A DNA stretch of 64,000 nt from an uncultured bacterium (GTDB lineage Bacteria; Pseudomonadota; Alphaproteobacteria; Rhodospirillales; Rhodospirillaceae). The first letter of the stretch is position 1, and each line of letters opens with the position of its first letter. This document shows positions 1 through 8,398 of this stretch, one piece after another. The position numbers were made by a program, and so were the translations under genes. The DNA lies in assembly GCA_903888485.1 (NCBI GenBank), contig CAISTS010000005.1, forward strand, positions 52,842 to 116,841, read 5' to 3'. The notes beneath the pieces are model-generated. The model did no database searches. It saw only the letters and a program-made list of their open reading frames with translations, and was not told the DNA's origin.

Positions 1-414
1 ATCACCGGGCGGGTCGATGACGTGATCAATGTTTCAGGCCACCGCCTCGGCACTGCCGAAGTCGAAAGCTCGCTGGTGGGAAATAAGAACGTCGCCGAAG
101 CCGCCGTGGTGGGCTATCCGCACGACATCAAGGGCCAGGGGATCTATGCCTACGTAACCCTGAAGGCCGGCATCGCGCCCAGCGAGGAGCTGCGCAAGGA
201 GCTCGTCGCCTGGGTGGGCAGCGACATCGGCCCCATCGCCAAGCCCGACGTGCTGCAATGGGCGCCCGGGCTACCCAAGACGCGTTCAGGCAAGATCATG
301 CGGCGGATCTTGCGCAAGATCGCCGAGAACGACGTCTCGAATCTCGGCGATACCACCACACTCGCCGATCCGGCGGTGGTGGATGACTTGGTAACGAACC
401 GCGCGCAACGATAG
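1..414 (+). CDS. acs: Acetyl-CoA synthetase, C-terminal part (5' end outside window)
   Basis: This is the last 137 codons of an AMP-forming acetyl-CoA synthetase, which converts acetate, ATP and CoA to acetyl-CoA in the cytoplasm. The frame is open from base 1 and ends at TAG 412-414. The piece starts in the hinge region before the mobile C-terminal domain ([13 protein letters not shown], where the Asp is the usual hinge residue). It carries the [11 protein letters not shown] motif, whose Lys is the catalytic residue that protein acetylation inactivates in characterised Acs enzymes. The family is usually about 650 residues, so roughly four fifths lies upstream of the window. Identification is firm; acyl specificity cannot be judged from the tail alone, so propionyl-CoA synthetase remains possible. 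Confidence 0.9.
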   Translation: MTGRVDDVINVSGHRLGTAEVESSLVGNKNVAEAAVVGYPHDIKGQGIYAYVTLKAGIAPSEELRKELVAWVGSDIGPIAKPDVLQWAPGLPKTRSGKIMRRILRKIAENDVSNLGDTTTLADPAVVDDLVTNRAQR

Positions 415-551
415 ACGGTCCCTCTTGAGGCCCAGACATAATTGGGAACGTTCGACGAGCTTGTCACCGCCAATGAACGCTTCGCGCATTTGGCGCGCGG
501 GCGGTTTGTGGTAGCCACGTCAGGGCGGCTCAATAGTCCAAGTGGGATTTG

Positions 552-1937
552 TCAGCCCGCGCCGTGCGCGGCCAGCATCAGTTTGACGTGGTCGCGCTGG
601 TTTTCCATCAGGCGCACGTTGCTCTCGAGGTTGAGCTCTGAAAAGACTGTGCCGGCCTGTTCAAAGGCGGCCACGGATTGGCGCAGGCATTCGATGTTGC
701 GCGCGGCCACGCCCTTTTCCTTGAGCGCCGCGCCGATATTGGCCAGGGCAGTGGCCCACACCATGGGCGCGGTCGCGCGGCTGCGCGCTTCGGCGATCTT
801 CAGGAACACCGCCACGGCCTTGTCGAACAGCGAGTGTTGTTCGGTCAAACGACCCATGGTGATGAGCAGGCTGCCGAGTGAATTTTGAATGTCGGCCCAG
901 CGCTCGGGCGATTCCGTGATGGTCCAGATGCCGGTCGCGGCAGAGAAGGCGTCGGCGGCTTCTTTCAGGTGCGTCGGTTCGCCGGTTGCTTGCGCGAGGT
1001 GGTGCAGCGCAAGGCCGAGGCGCGTCTTCAGCGCGGCGTAGTCGTCGGCGAAGACTTCCTTGCGCACCATGGTGAGCGCCGCCCGATAGTATTCGATGGT
1101 CTTATCGGCAAACTGGGGTCCATCGCCATGGGCGCCGATCAGCGACAAGGCGTCGGCGATATGCGTGCCGATCATGGCGCGCTCGTGGGTTGGGAAAGCG
1201 TCATCGCCGAGGATGAGCGCGCCCTGATAAACCGAAACCGCGCGTTTCAGGAGTTTTGCATCGCCCGTGCGCGCGCCTTCGAGCAGGAGGAGGCCGGCAT
1301 AGGTGGCTTGCGCCGTCGCGCACTCTGCCACGGTGCCGACGGAATCGCCTTCGGCGAAACGTGTCGCGGCGCGTAAGACCGGCCGGAACAGCGCTGCGCG
1401 GGCACGGATGCCGTCGGCGGACTCGACATTCACGGCGGCCAGGGCAGCGCCGAAAGCAAGATCGCCGGTGGCGTCGTCGAACAGGGCCGGCACTTCCAGG
1501 CGCTCGAGCGCCGAGAACGATGCGCTGTGCGGATGCAAAGGCGTGGCGTGTCCGAGGAACCGCAGGCGCCACGAGGTGCCGTGCGGCGAGGCGATGCTTT
1601 CGCCCCAGACCAAGAGATCGGCGTTCTCGCGCTTCAGCCAGCGGCGGCCGAGATCGACGGCCATGGAGACGAACAGCGGTTGATTGTAATCGGCGCCCGG
1701 CGCGGTCAGCGGCCGGTCGGCCATGATGAGGCGCACGCCCGTGCGGCCCGAGAGGCGGTCGTGAATGTGGCGCGCCGCCAGACCCTGCATGTCGCCCGCG
1801 AGCGGGCTGATGAGGATGCGCAGGGGCTCGATGCCGTAGAGGGTGTCTTCCGGCGAATCGCCCCCAACAGGCGCGTCGTCCGGCGCGAACTCTGCGCTGC
1901 GCCCGCGGAAGAGGTCCAGGATCGGACGGAAAACCAT
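552..1937 (-). CDS. TPR-repeat protein of unknown function
   Basis: A 461-residue protein that I do not recognise as a named family. The N-terminal third (about residues 35-150) looks like a globular alpha/beta domain (PLRILISPLAGD, then LVWGESIAS). The rest is helical with degenerate tetratricopeptide-type repeats (for example ALTMVRKEVFADDYAALKTR and AVFLKIAEARSRA). There is no signal peptide. The start used is the ATG at 1937; a TTG at 2006 would add 23 residues, and neither has a clear ribosome-binding site. The gene converges with acs and lies downstream of the DUF1674 gene on the same strand. TPR proteins normally act as protein-interaction scaffolds, but no partner can be inferred. Confidence 0.75.
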   Translation of the reverse strand: MVFRPILDLFRGRSAEFAPDDAPVGGDSPEDTLYGIEPLRILISPLAGDMQGLAARHIHDRLSGRTGVRLIMADRPLTAPGADYNQPLFVSMAVDLGRRWLKRENADLLVWGESIASPHGTSWRLRFLGHATPLHPHSASFSALERLEVPALFDDATGDLAFGAALAAVNVESADGIRARAALFRPVLRAATRFAEGDSVGTVAECATAQATYAGLLLLEGARTGDAKLLKRAVSVYQGALILGDDAFPTHERAMIGTHIADALSLIGAHGDGPQFADKTIEYYRAALTMVRKEVFADDYAALKTRLGLALHHLAQATGEPTHLKEAADAFSAATGIWTITESPERWADIQNSLGSLLITMGRLTEQHSLFDKAVAVFLKIAEARSRATAPMVWATALANIGAALKEKGVAARNIECLRQSVAAFEQAGTVFSELNLESNVRLMENQRDHVKLMLAAHGAG

Positions 1938-2059
1938 AACGCGGCAGCCCCAAAGAAACTTTGTATCCGGATCATAAGCCGCGGGTTGCGGCCCAGCCGG
2001 AATCAAGTGCTTAGAGGACTGCGCTTAAAAATTCTTGAAGGACTCGGTCTTTGCACGCG

Positions 2060-2248
2060 TTAGAAGTCCGAGCAGCGGCCTTTGCGTTCCCAGTCCCCAA
2101 ACCGCGTGGGCTCCGGCCCCTTGGGCCCCCCGACTTCTGTAACCGGCGGGGATGGGGCGGTTCGGCGCGGCGCGTCACCCGTCGCCGGCGGTTTGAGCGC
2201 GGCGGCTTCCGCCGAGAGCGCCAGCGGCGCGGGTGATTTTTCCGTCAT
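2060..2248 (-). CDS. DUF1674 protein, SDHAF4-like succinate dehydrogenase assembly factor
   Basis: A 62-residue protein with a disordered Ala/Pro-rich N-terminus and a conserved C-terminus, GGPKGPEPTRFGDWERKGRC followed by SDF. That ending is the hallmark of DUF1674, the bacterial relatives of mitochondrial SDHAF4, which helps the flavinylated SdhA subunit assemble into complex II. It starts at ATG 2248 and is divergent from htpX, with about 80 bp between the starts. A neighbourhood with htpX and rsmB is, as I recall, common for this gene in alphaproteobacteria. The C-terminal motif makes the family call strong; the assembly role is transferred from eukaryotic work. Confidence 0.85.
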   Translation of the reverse strand: MTEKSPAPLALSAEAAALKPPATGDAPRRTAPSPPVTEVGGPKGPEPTRFGDWERKGRCSDF

Positions 2249-2330
2249 AGCTGCAGGTTACACCTCTTGAGATCACCGGCCAAAACCATATCTAACCAGC
2301 ACAAGTTGTGACAATGGAGTCCCCTCACAT

Positions 2331-3296
2331 ATGAGCACGATGCGGGCAGCGATGCTGCTCTCGGCCATGACGGCGCTGTTCCTGGGTGTCGGTTATCTGA
2401 TCGGCGCCGAGCAGGGTATGGTCATCGCGTTTTTCGCGGCCCTGGCCATGAATGCGTTCGCCTACTGGAACTCGGACAAGATGGTGCTGGCCATGTACGG
2501 CGCCAAGCCCGTCGACCGGGCCAGCGCGCCGCAGTTCTACGCGCTCATCGAGAGGTTGGCCGCGCGGGCGCAATTGCCGATGCCCAAGGTCTACATCATG
2601 GACAACCCGCAGCCCAACGCCTTTGCGACAGGTCGCAATCCCGAACACGCCGCGGTCGCCGCGACCACGGGGCTTTTGCGCATGCTGAACGAGCGTGAGC
2701 TGGCCGGAGTCATGGCGCACGAGCTCGCCCATGTGAAGAACCGCGACACCCTTATCATGACGATCACCGCCACGCTGGCAGGCGCCATCGGCATGCTCGC
2801 CAACTTTGCCATGTTCATGGGCCGCGGTAATAACCGCGGACCTATGGGTGCGCTCGGCGGCGTTGTCGTGATGATTCTTGCGCCGCTCGCCGCCATGGTG
2901 GTGCAGATGGCCATCAGCCGCACGCGTGAATACGGCGCCGACCAAACGGGCGCGGCCATCAGCGGCGATCCGGAAGCGCTAGCGTCCGCCTTGGCCAAGA
3001 TCGAGCAAGGCGCGCGCGGCGTGCCCAACGAGGATGCCGAAGCCAATCCGGCGACGGCGCATATGTTCATCATCAATCCGCTCAGTGGCCGCGGCGCCGA
3101 TAGCCTTTTCTCGACCCATCCGTCCACGGCCAACCGCATCGCAAAGTTGCGCGCGATGATGGGTGGGGTCATGGGCGGAGTGCAGGCACACGCGCACTCC
3201 CATGCCGCGGACGAAGGTCCCTGGGGACCCGCGACGGAAATCAAACCGTCGCGGCCCTCTGGCCCAAAGCCACGCGCTCGCGGGCCTTGGGGCTAA
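2331..3296 (+). CDS. htpX: HtpX-type membrane zinc metalloprotease (M48)
   Basis: A 321-residue inner-membrane protease of the M48B family that degrades misfolded membrane proteins during envelope or heat stress. Two N-terminal hydrophobic segments (about residues 5-45) precede the zinc site HELAH at residues 130-134. The third ligand lies in the SRTREYGAD segment near residue 200, after a second hydrophobic pair (about 140-195). The C-terminal tail is His-rich then Pro/Lys-rich ([13 protein letters not shown]). The length is near the usual 280-320. The start ATG 2331 follows GGAGTC. The last 4 bp overlap the convergent methyltransferase gene. Confidence 0.95.
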   Translation: MSTMRAAMLLSAMTALFLGVGYLIGAEQGMVIAFFAALAMNAFAYWNSDKMVLAMYGAKPVDRASAPQFYALIERLAARAQLPMPKVYIMDNPQPNAFATGRNPEHAAVAATTGLLRMLNERELAGVMAHELAHVKNRDTLIMTITATLAGAIGMLANFAMFMGRGNNRGPMGALGGVVVMILAPLAAMVVQMAISRTREYGADQTGAAISGDPEALASALAKIEQGARGVPNEDAEANPATAHMFIINPLSGRGADSLFSTHPSTANRIAKLRAMMGGVMGGVQAHAHSHAADEGPWGPATEIKPSRPSGPKPRARGPWG

Positions 3297-4033
3297 CGCT
3301 CCAGATTTTTGGTGCCGGTCGCGAAGCCGCGGCACTCCGAGACATCCTTGGGCGTCTCGGTCAGCTTCCAGCCCTGCACATTCTTGAACCCGGCGCAGCG
3401 CACCATGTTGCCGAGCGCGCGTAGCGTCGGCGCCCACCAGTTGGTGGCGTTCTCGCCGAGTTGGGCGTCAGGATAGAACTCCATCACCATCTCCGCGCCG
3501 TGGCCCTGCCCCAATCCGCCGCGATAGGGACTGTAATCGTCGGCGATGGCCGTCTCGATGTGAATACTGCCCCGGCAGACCGCTGACAACGCATCGAGGG
3601 CGAGCAGCGGATGGCGCAAGTGGTAGAGTGTGCCAAAGAAAAACACGACATCAAAAGTCCCGAAACGCTCGGGCGTAACGTTGTAGACGCTGACCTCCAC
3701 GCGCTGCACACGATCGGCGCCATAGCCGAAGGCCGCGCGACAGAGATCGAATGTTTCCCATTTGGGACGCGGCACCTGGAGAAGCGCGCCGAGATCGTCG
3801 GAGAAATCGTCGATGGCAAGAACTTCCCGCGCGCCGCGCTTCAGCGCTTCGAAGGTCCAGTAGCCATCCCATGCGCCAACATCCAGCACGCGCATGCCGG
3901 CGAAGTCTTTCGGGATACGGTAATGCGCGGGAACTTTGGGGGCCCAGCCTGGTGTGACAACCCCGCCCGGCAGTTCGATACGGTGATACCAGTAAGGAAT
4001 CGCGGCCACCTGGGCCCGCAGATCGGCGTTCAT
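3293..4033 (-). CDS. SAM-dependent methyltransferase (DUF1698/CmoB-like)
   Basis: A 246-residue class I methyltransferase. The SAM-binding motif I is [15 protein letters not shown] (about residues 49-63), followed by an acidic end of beta-2 (LAIDDF). The N-terminal [11 protein letters not shown] and the TPGW segment resemble the family containing CmoB and DUF1698 proteins, but the CmoB N-terminal extension is missing and the protein is shorter than CmoB. The substrate is unknown. It starts at ATG 4033, is divergent from rsmB and overlaps the end of htpX by 4 bp. Confidence 0.8.
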   Translation of the reverse strand: MNADLRAQVAAIPYWYHRIELPGGVVTPGWAPKVPAHYRIPKDFAGMRVLDVGAWDGYWTFEALKRGAREVLAIDDFSDDLGALLQVPRPKWETFDLCRAAFGYGADRVQRVEVSVYNVTPERFGTFDVVFFFGTLYHLRHPLLALDALSAVCRGSIHIETAIADDYSPYRGGLGQGHGAEMVMEFYPDAQLGENATNWWAPTLRALGNMVRCAGFKNVQGWKLTETPKDVSECRGFATGTKNLER

Positions 4034-4129
4034 GAGAAGCCTCTTCGTGACGGGCGCACACTAGTGGAAGGCCACGGGCCTTCCAACCGAGGAATTGACT
4101 TTGCAGGGGCGCTGGCGGCATTTGACGCC

Positions 4130-5452
4130 ATGAGCCAGACCCCACCACCACAAACTTCGCCGCTTTCCGACATTGATTCGCGCCGCGCCGCGCTCGCGAT
4201 TGTCGATGGCGTTTTTTCACGGCGTAAATCGGTCGATGAGCAATTCGAAGCGGCTACCAGGGGGTTGGAGGCGCGCGACCGCGCGTTTGTGCGCCTCGTG
4301 GTGGCGACGACGCTTCGGCGTCTCGGGCAGATCGATCTTGTACTCGGCAACTTTGTCGAGCGCCGTCCGCCCGATGCGGTGACGAACGTGCTGCGCCTTG
4401 GCGCCGCTCAGCTTCTATTCATCGCCGTGCCGCCTCACGCCGCAGTTGCCACGGCCGTGGCCCTGGTCAAGGAGCAGCACGCGCGCCACGCTGGATTGGT
4501 CAACGCCGTACTGCGGCGCGTCTCCGAAAAGGGCCCAGCCCTCATCGCGGTGCAGGATGCGGCCGCCATAAACACGCCGCTTTGGCTGTGGAAGTCGTGG
4601 ATCGCGGCCTATGGCGAACCAGCCGCGCGCTCCACGGGCGAAGCGCATCTGGGCGAGGCGCTCCTCGACGTCACCGTGAAGGATCCGGGCGCGCGCGAGA
4701 CCTGGGCCAAACGGTTGGACGCCCAGATTCTGCCAACGGGCAGCCTGCGGCGCACAGCCGGTGGGCGCGTTCAAGAGCTGCCGGGTTTCGACGAGGGCGC
4801 ATGGTGGGTGCAGGACGCGGCAGCAGCGCTGCCGGCAAAAATCCTCCTGCGCGCACTAGGAGACGCCGCAAGCAAGGATGTCATTGATCTATGCGCCGCG
4901 CCGGGCGGCAAGACGGCGCAGCTCGCCGCCGCAGGGTGCAAAGTCACCGCCGTCGACGTCTCCGCGGCGCGCCTTTCGCTGCTGCATGCGAATCTCAAGC
5001 GCCTCGCGTTGGAGGCCTCGGTCGTTGAAGCCGATGCCACCACGTGGCAGCCGAAGGCGCTCGCCGACGCCGTCTTGCTCGATGCGCCCTGTTCGGCGAC
5101 CGGCACCATCCGGCGCCATCCGGATCTGCCTTATCTCAAGCGGGCCGAGGACATCGCGGGCTTGGTCGCGCTGCAGGGCCGTATGCTTGCTGCCGCGGCA
5201 CGCATGCTGAAGCCGGGCGGTGTGCTGGTCTACAGCGTATGTTCGCTCCAGCCCGAGGAGCGCCGGCCGGTGGTCGAGGCCGCGCTGGCCGCGGACCCGT
5301 CCCTCGCGCGCGTCAAGATCGCGCCCGTGGCCGTCGGCGGAGAATCCCAATTCATCGACCACAAGGGCGACCTGCGTACCCTACCCAGCCAATGGCCGGA
5401 GCTCGCCGGCCTCGATGGATTCTATGCCGCCCTGCTGCAGCGCAATATTTAG
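4130..5452 (+). CDS. rsmB: 16S rRNA (cytosine-967-C5)-methyltransferase
   Basis: A 440-residue RsmB (Fmu/Sun) enzyme that makes m5C967 in 16S rRNA. The N-terminal NusB-like helical domain (about residues 10-140, with RRAALAIVDGV and GLVNAVLRR) is followed by the Rossmann domain with LCAAPGGKTAQLAA. Motif IV is DAPCSATGTIRRHPD and the catalytic-Cys motif VI is YSVCSLQPEE. The length matches E. coli RsmB (429). The frame stays open far upstream of this ATG, but family alignment places the start at 4130. It is divergent from the CmoB-like methyltransferase gene. Confidence 0.93.
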   Translation: MSQTPPPQTSPLSDIDSRRAALAIVDGVFSRRKSVDEQFEAATRGLEARDRAFVRLVVATTLRRLGQIDLVLGNFVERRPPDAVTNVLRLGAAQLLFIAVPPHAAVATAVALVKEQHARHAGLVNAVLRRVSEKGPALIAVQDAAAINTPLWLWKSWIAAYGEPAARSTGEAHLGEALLDVTVKDPGARETWAKRLDAQILPTGSLRRTAGGRVQELPGFDEGAWWVQDAAAALPAKILLRALGDAASKDVIDLCAAPGGKTAQLAAAGCKVTAVDVSAARLSLLHANLKRLALEASVVEADATTWQPKALADAVLLDAPCSATGTIRRHPDLPYLKRAEDIAGLVALQGRMLAAAARMLKPGGVLVYSVCSLQPEERRPVVEAALAADPSLARVKIAPVAVGGESQFIDHKGDLRTLPSQWPELAGLDGFYAALLQRNI

Positions 5453-5482
5453 TTAAAATATTTCAATGCGTTAGAGTGCTCT

Positions 5483-5524
5483 TGCAAATCATTCGCAGAT
5501 GACTATCATTGCGAATTATTCGCA
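5483..5524. promoter_or_regulatory. Two tandem Fur/Mur-type operator candidates upstream of bfd
   Basis: Two 15-bp sites share a 7-1-7 inverted-repeat layout: TGCAAATCATTCGCA at 5483-5497 and TGCGAATTATTCGCA at 5510-5524. The second is a perfect palindrome around one central base and the first has one mismatch. Their starts are 27 bp apart and they end 44 bp before the bfd start. The 7-1-7 layout is that of Fur-family operators, and TGCxAATxATTxGCA resembles predicted alphaproteobacterial Fur/Mur boxes as I remember them. Binding by Fur, Mur or another iron regulator is inference. Confidence 0.65.
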
Positions 5525-5568
5525 TCTCCACTGGGAACGAGATGCGGCCAGGGAGCGGCTTAGAGTCC

Positions 5569-5757
5569 ATGTACGTCTGCATCTGTAACGCACTGACCGA
5601 TTCCGAAATCAGCGAAGCTTCCAAGCGCGGCGCGCGCACCGTGCGCGAGGCGTATGCGGCCCTTGGCGTTGAGATCAATTGCGGTCAGTGCCAGTGCATG
5701 GCGCAGGACATCATCAATCAGGCGGAACCCGCCTACGCCCTGCAGGCGGCCGAGTAG
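5569..5757 (+). CDS. bfd: Bacterioferritin-associated ferredoxin
   Basis: A 62-residue [2Fe-2S] protein that reduces bacterioferritin to release stored iron. It opens with MYVCICNALTD, and the cluster ligands expected for Bfd are Cys4, Cys6, Cys38 and Cys41, with an extra Cys43 in CGQCQC. The length and Cys spacing match E. coli Bfd (64 residues). The start at 5569 is fixed by the conserved MYVC ending on a GGGAGCGG stretch upstream. It converges with bfr, with 2 bp between the stop codons, so the two partners are transcribed towards each other and not as one operon. Confidence 0.93.
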   Translation: MYVCICNALTDSEISEASKRGARTVREAYAALGVEINCGQCQCMAQDIINQAEPAYALQAAE

Positions 5758-5759
5758 CG

Positions 5760-6239
5760 TTACTCTTCGGCCGGCTTCGTCTGAAGCTGCACGTAATTCT
5801 GCAAGCCCATACGCCCAATCAAATCGATCTGCGTTTCGAGGAAGTCGATGTGCTCTTCCTCTGACTCGAGGATGTCCTCGAACAGCTCGCGCGTGATGTA
5901 ATCGCCGACCTTTTCGCAATGCGCGATGCCTTCCTTCAGCACCGGCACGGCATCCATCTCCAGCTTGAGATCGCATCTCAGCAGTTCTTCGACGCCCTCG
6001 CCGATCATCAGCTTACCAAGGTCCTGCAGATTCGGCAGGCCGTCCAAACACAGCACGCGCTCGATTAGGTTGTCGGCATGCTTCATCTCGTCGATGGATT
6101 CTTTGTACTCGTAGGCGGCCAGACGCGAGAGGCCCCATTGGCGCAGCATGCGCGAGTGCAGGAAATATTGATTGATGGCGGTCAGCTCGTTCTTGAGGAC
6201 TTGGTTCAAGAACTTGATGACCTGTTTATCGCCCTTCAT
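5760..6239 (-). CDS. bfr: Bacterioferritin
   Basis: A 159-residue haem-containing ferritin that oxidises Fe2+ and stores iron inside a 24-mer. All ferroxidase ligands are present at canonical positions: Glu18, Glu51, His54, Glu94, Glu127 and His130. Met52, the axial haem ligand between subunits, is also present. ATG 6239 is preferred over an in-frame GTG at 6245 because GAGGG lies a few bases upstream of the ATG and the MKGDKQVI start matches the family. It is paired with bfd. Confidence 0.96.
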   Translation of the reverse strand: MKGDKQVIKFLNQVLKNELTAINQYFLHSRMLRQWGLSRLAAYEYKESIDEMKHADNLIERVLCLDGLPNLQDLGKLMIGEGVEELLRCDLKLEMDAVPVLKEGIAHCEKVGDYITRELFEDILESEEEHIDFLETQIDLIGRMGLQNYVQLQTKPAEE

Positions 6240-6379
6240 GTGCACCCTCGCGTGACTTTGTGTTCGTGCGGATGGTGATACTTCGCGCGCATTGGGTCAA
6301 ATATTTTGTAAGAAAAGCACAGAAAAATCAGCATGTTGCCGCGAGGCGTTTGCATTCGCATGTCACGCGTGCGGGACTC

Positions 6380-7537
6380 TTAGCGTTCAGCGCGCGGCGC
6401 TATGGCGTTCTCGATCACGGCCAGCCATTTCTCGGCGACGTTGGTCCAACTGTAATAATTCTCGATGCGCTCGCGGCCCGCGCGGCCCATGGCCTCCCAG
6501 CGCGTGGGATCGATGATGAGTTGGGTCAAGGCATCGGCAAGGCCTTCGCTGTCGTCCACCTTCACGAGAAGGCCAGTCTTGCCGTGGCGCACCGCTTCGC
6601 CGGCACCCGGAACGCGCGTGGCGATCACCGGCAAGCCCGAGGCCATGGCTTCCAGCAGCGCCGCCGGCATGCCTTCCTCGCGCGAGGGCAGTACAAAAAT
6701 ATCGGCGCTCCGATAGATCGCGGGCAATGCGTTCCACCCCTGCCAGCCGCGAATGGCGACGCGGTCGATCAGCGCAAAGCGCCCGGCGAGCGCGGCCACC
6801 ACCGTCCAGTCCGGGCCGTCGCCGATCAACTCAAGCCGCCACTTGAGGGCGGAGCTGAGCTTGGCGAGCGCGGGCAAAAGCACGTCGAGGCCTTTGTGGC
6901 TATCGAGCCGGCCGACGTACAAGAGCTTCACGTCCTCGTGCGGGCTGTAATCGTCTTTGGGCGTGATGCCGTCGACATCGGCGCCCGCCGGGATCACCGT
7001 CACAGTGCGGCCGGCATCGAAGTGCCGCGCCTGCTCGGCGAGATTCTCCGAGTTGGCGATCACGGCCACGGACCTGCGCCACAGACGCTTGATCGTCCGA
7101 TCACGCAGCCGCGTGCGCCACGTCGGTTTCTTCGGCTGGCGCGGGACGTCCCCGCTCTGCAGAGCAATAGCGAAGGGCACGCCGCAGCTCCGCTTCAGCC
7201 ACCATCCGACCGCACCGTCTGGCAAGGAAAAGAATGTCAGCGCCGCTTCAATGCGGTGCTCGAGGGCGAGCCGCGGGCCCGCGCGCATGGCCGCCAGCGC
7301 AAAGCGCACGGCCTCGTTTTGGCCAAGGTGGCGCATATCCGCGCGCTCGGGGCCGACGCGATGGATGAACACCCCGTCGCTTTCCTCGGTGCGCGGCTGT
7401 CCGCGCGCCGCCGTCGTGAGGACATAGGGTTTGTGACCCAACTTCGCCAAGCCGCGGGCGATGTGGCGCGCGGCGTTGCCGCCGCTGCCGCCGACCGGCG
7501 CGTACTCGTGACTGATCAGCAAAATCCGGCGCGACAT
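6380..7537 (-). CDS. Family 4 glycosyltransferase
   Basis: A 385-residue GT-B-fold glycosyltransferase, probably acting on surface polysaccharide or lipid-linked sugars at the cytoplasmic face of the membrane. The N-terminal domain begins RILLISHEYAPVGGSGG, the usual acceptor-side GT4 opening. The C-terminal domain holds KLLYVGRLDSHKGLD and the donor-binding E-x7-E motif in REEGMPAALLEAMASGLPV. No polysaccharide cluster surrounds it, so sugar and acceptor are unknown. It starts at ATG 7537, divergent from the next methyltransferase. Confidence 0.88.
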   Translation of the reverse strand: MSRRILLISHEYAPVGGSGGNAARHIARGLAKLGHKPYVLTTAARGQPRTEESDGVFIHRVGPERADMRHLGQNEAVRFALAAMRAGPRLALEHRIEAALTFFSLPDGAVGWWLKRSCGVPFAIALQSGDVPRQPKKPTWRTRLRDRTIKRLWRRSVAVIANSENLAEQARHFDAGRTVTVIPAGADVDGITPKDDYSPHEDVKLLYVGRLDSHKGLDVLLPALAKLSSALKWRLELIGDGPDWTVVAALAGRFALIDRVAIRGWQGWNALPAIYRSADIFVLPSREEGMPAALLEAMASGLPVIATRVPGAGEAVRHGKTGLLVKVDDSEGLADALTQLIIDPTRWEAMGRAGRERIENYYSWTNVAEKWLAVIENAIAPRAER

Positions 7538-7608
7538 CTGAAGAGTAGCCCCACAGCCTCGAACAGCGGATACTCTGGCCTAAACCATTGAGGAATCCTT
7601 ACGCCGCC

Positions 7609-8367
7609 ATGAGTAAGACCCACGAAGCCAACGTCACGACCCAGTTCGGACCACGCGCCGCTGCCTATGTCGCGAGCGCTGTGCATGCCTCCGGCGAGGA
7701 TCTTACGCAAATCGCGGCTCTGGCCCAAGCGCGCCCCCCGGCCAAGGCACTCGATCTGGGGTGTGGCGGCGGTCATGTCAGCTTCAGTGTGGCGCCTTAT
7801 GCTGGCGAAGTGATCGCTTTTGACCTCTCACACGACATGCTCACGGCCGTGGAGAACGAAGCCGCCGGACGTGGCCTTAGCAATATCAAGACCCATCAAG
7901 GCAGTGTCGAACGCCTTCCCTTCGCCGATGGCACGTTTGATTTTGTCGCCAGCCGCTACAGCGCGCACCACTGGCACAACATCGCCGCCGGACTGAAAGA
8001 GGCGCGGCGCGTCCTCAAACCCGGCGGCGTCGCGGTGTTCGCCGACTCGGTCTCGCCGGGCGAATATCTTCTGGACACCCACCTGCAGGCCATCGAACTC
8101 CTGCGCGATTCCTCTCACGTGCGCGACTACGCCGTTGCCGAATGGGAGGCTCTGCTCGCTGCCGCGGGGTTCAAGCCTGGCAAACCAACCGTACGGCGCG
8201 TGCGTCTCGAATTTGCTTCGTGGGTTGCGCGCATGGCGACGCCCGAGACCAACGTGCGCGCCATCCGCGCGTTACAAAGCAGCATGCCGCGCCACGCCGC
8301 CGAGCACTTCGCCGTGGAAGCCGACGGCTCCTTCACCATCGACGCCATGACGCTTGAAGCGTCATAA
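7609..8367 (+). CDS. Class I SAM-dependent methyltransferase (UbiE/type 11-like)
   Basis: A 252-residue methyltransferase with motif I LDLGCGGGHVSF near residues 49-60, an acidic beta-2 end (VIAFDLS) and the post-motif segment [16 protein letters not shown]. The pattern is that of small-molecule methyltransferases related to UbiE/Coq5. However, a genuine ubiE lies at 25.6-26.4 kb, so this one probably has another substrate. ATG 7609 is preferred over TTG 7588, with GAGGA upstream. It reads towards the ABC importer genes and its stop lies 31 bp before the next start. Confidence 0.83.
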   Translation: MSKTHEANVTTQFGPRAAAYVASAVHASGEDLTQIAALAQARPPAKALDLGCGGGHVSFSVAPYAGEVIAFDLSHDMLTAVENEAAGRGLSNIKTHQGSVERLPFADGTFDFVASRYSAHHWHNIAAGLKEARRVLKPGGVAVFADSVSPGEYLLDTHLQAIELLRDSSHVRDYAVAEWEALLAAAGFKPGKPTVRRVRLEFASWVARMATPETNVRAIRALQSSMPRHAAEHFAVEADGSFTIDAMTLEAS

Positions 8368-8398
8368 TAGCGGTGAATGTAACAACGGATTTGCTCCC

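Noticed and set aside
3611..4129. Long N-terminal extension of rsmB
   Set aside because: The frame is open but lies opposite the CmoB-like methyltransferase gene; RsmB family length places the start at 4130.
6240..6379. Iron box upstream of bfr
   Set aside because: TGCATTCGCA occurs near 6351 but lacks the 7-1-7 symmetry seen before bfd.
6260..7591. A 443-codon open frame on the plus strand opposite the glycosyltransferase
   Set aside because: It is antisense to a well-supported GT4 gene, has no family motif and a His/Arg/Gly-rich composition typical of reversed GC-rich coding sequence.
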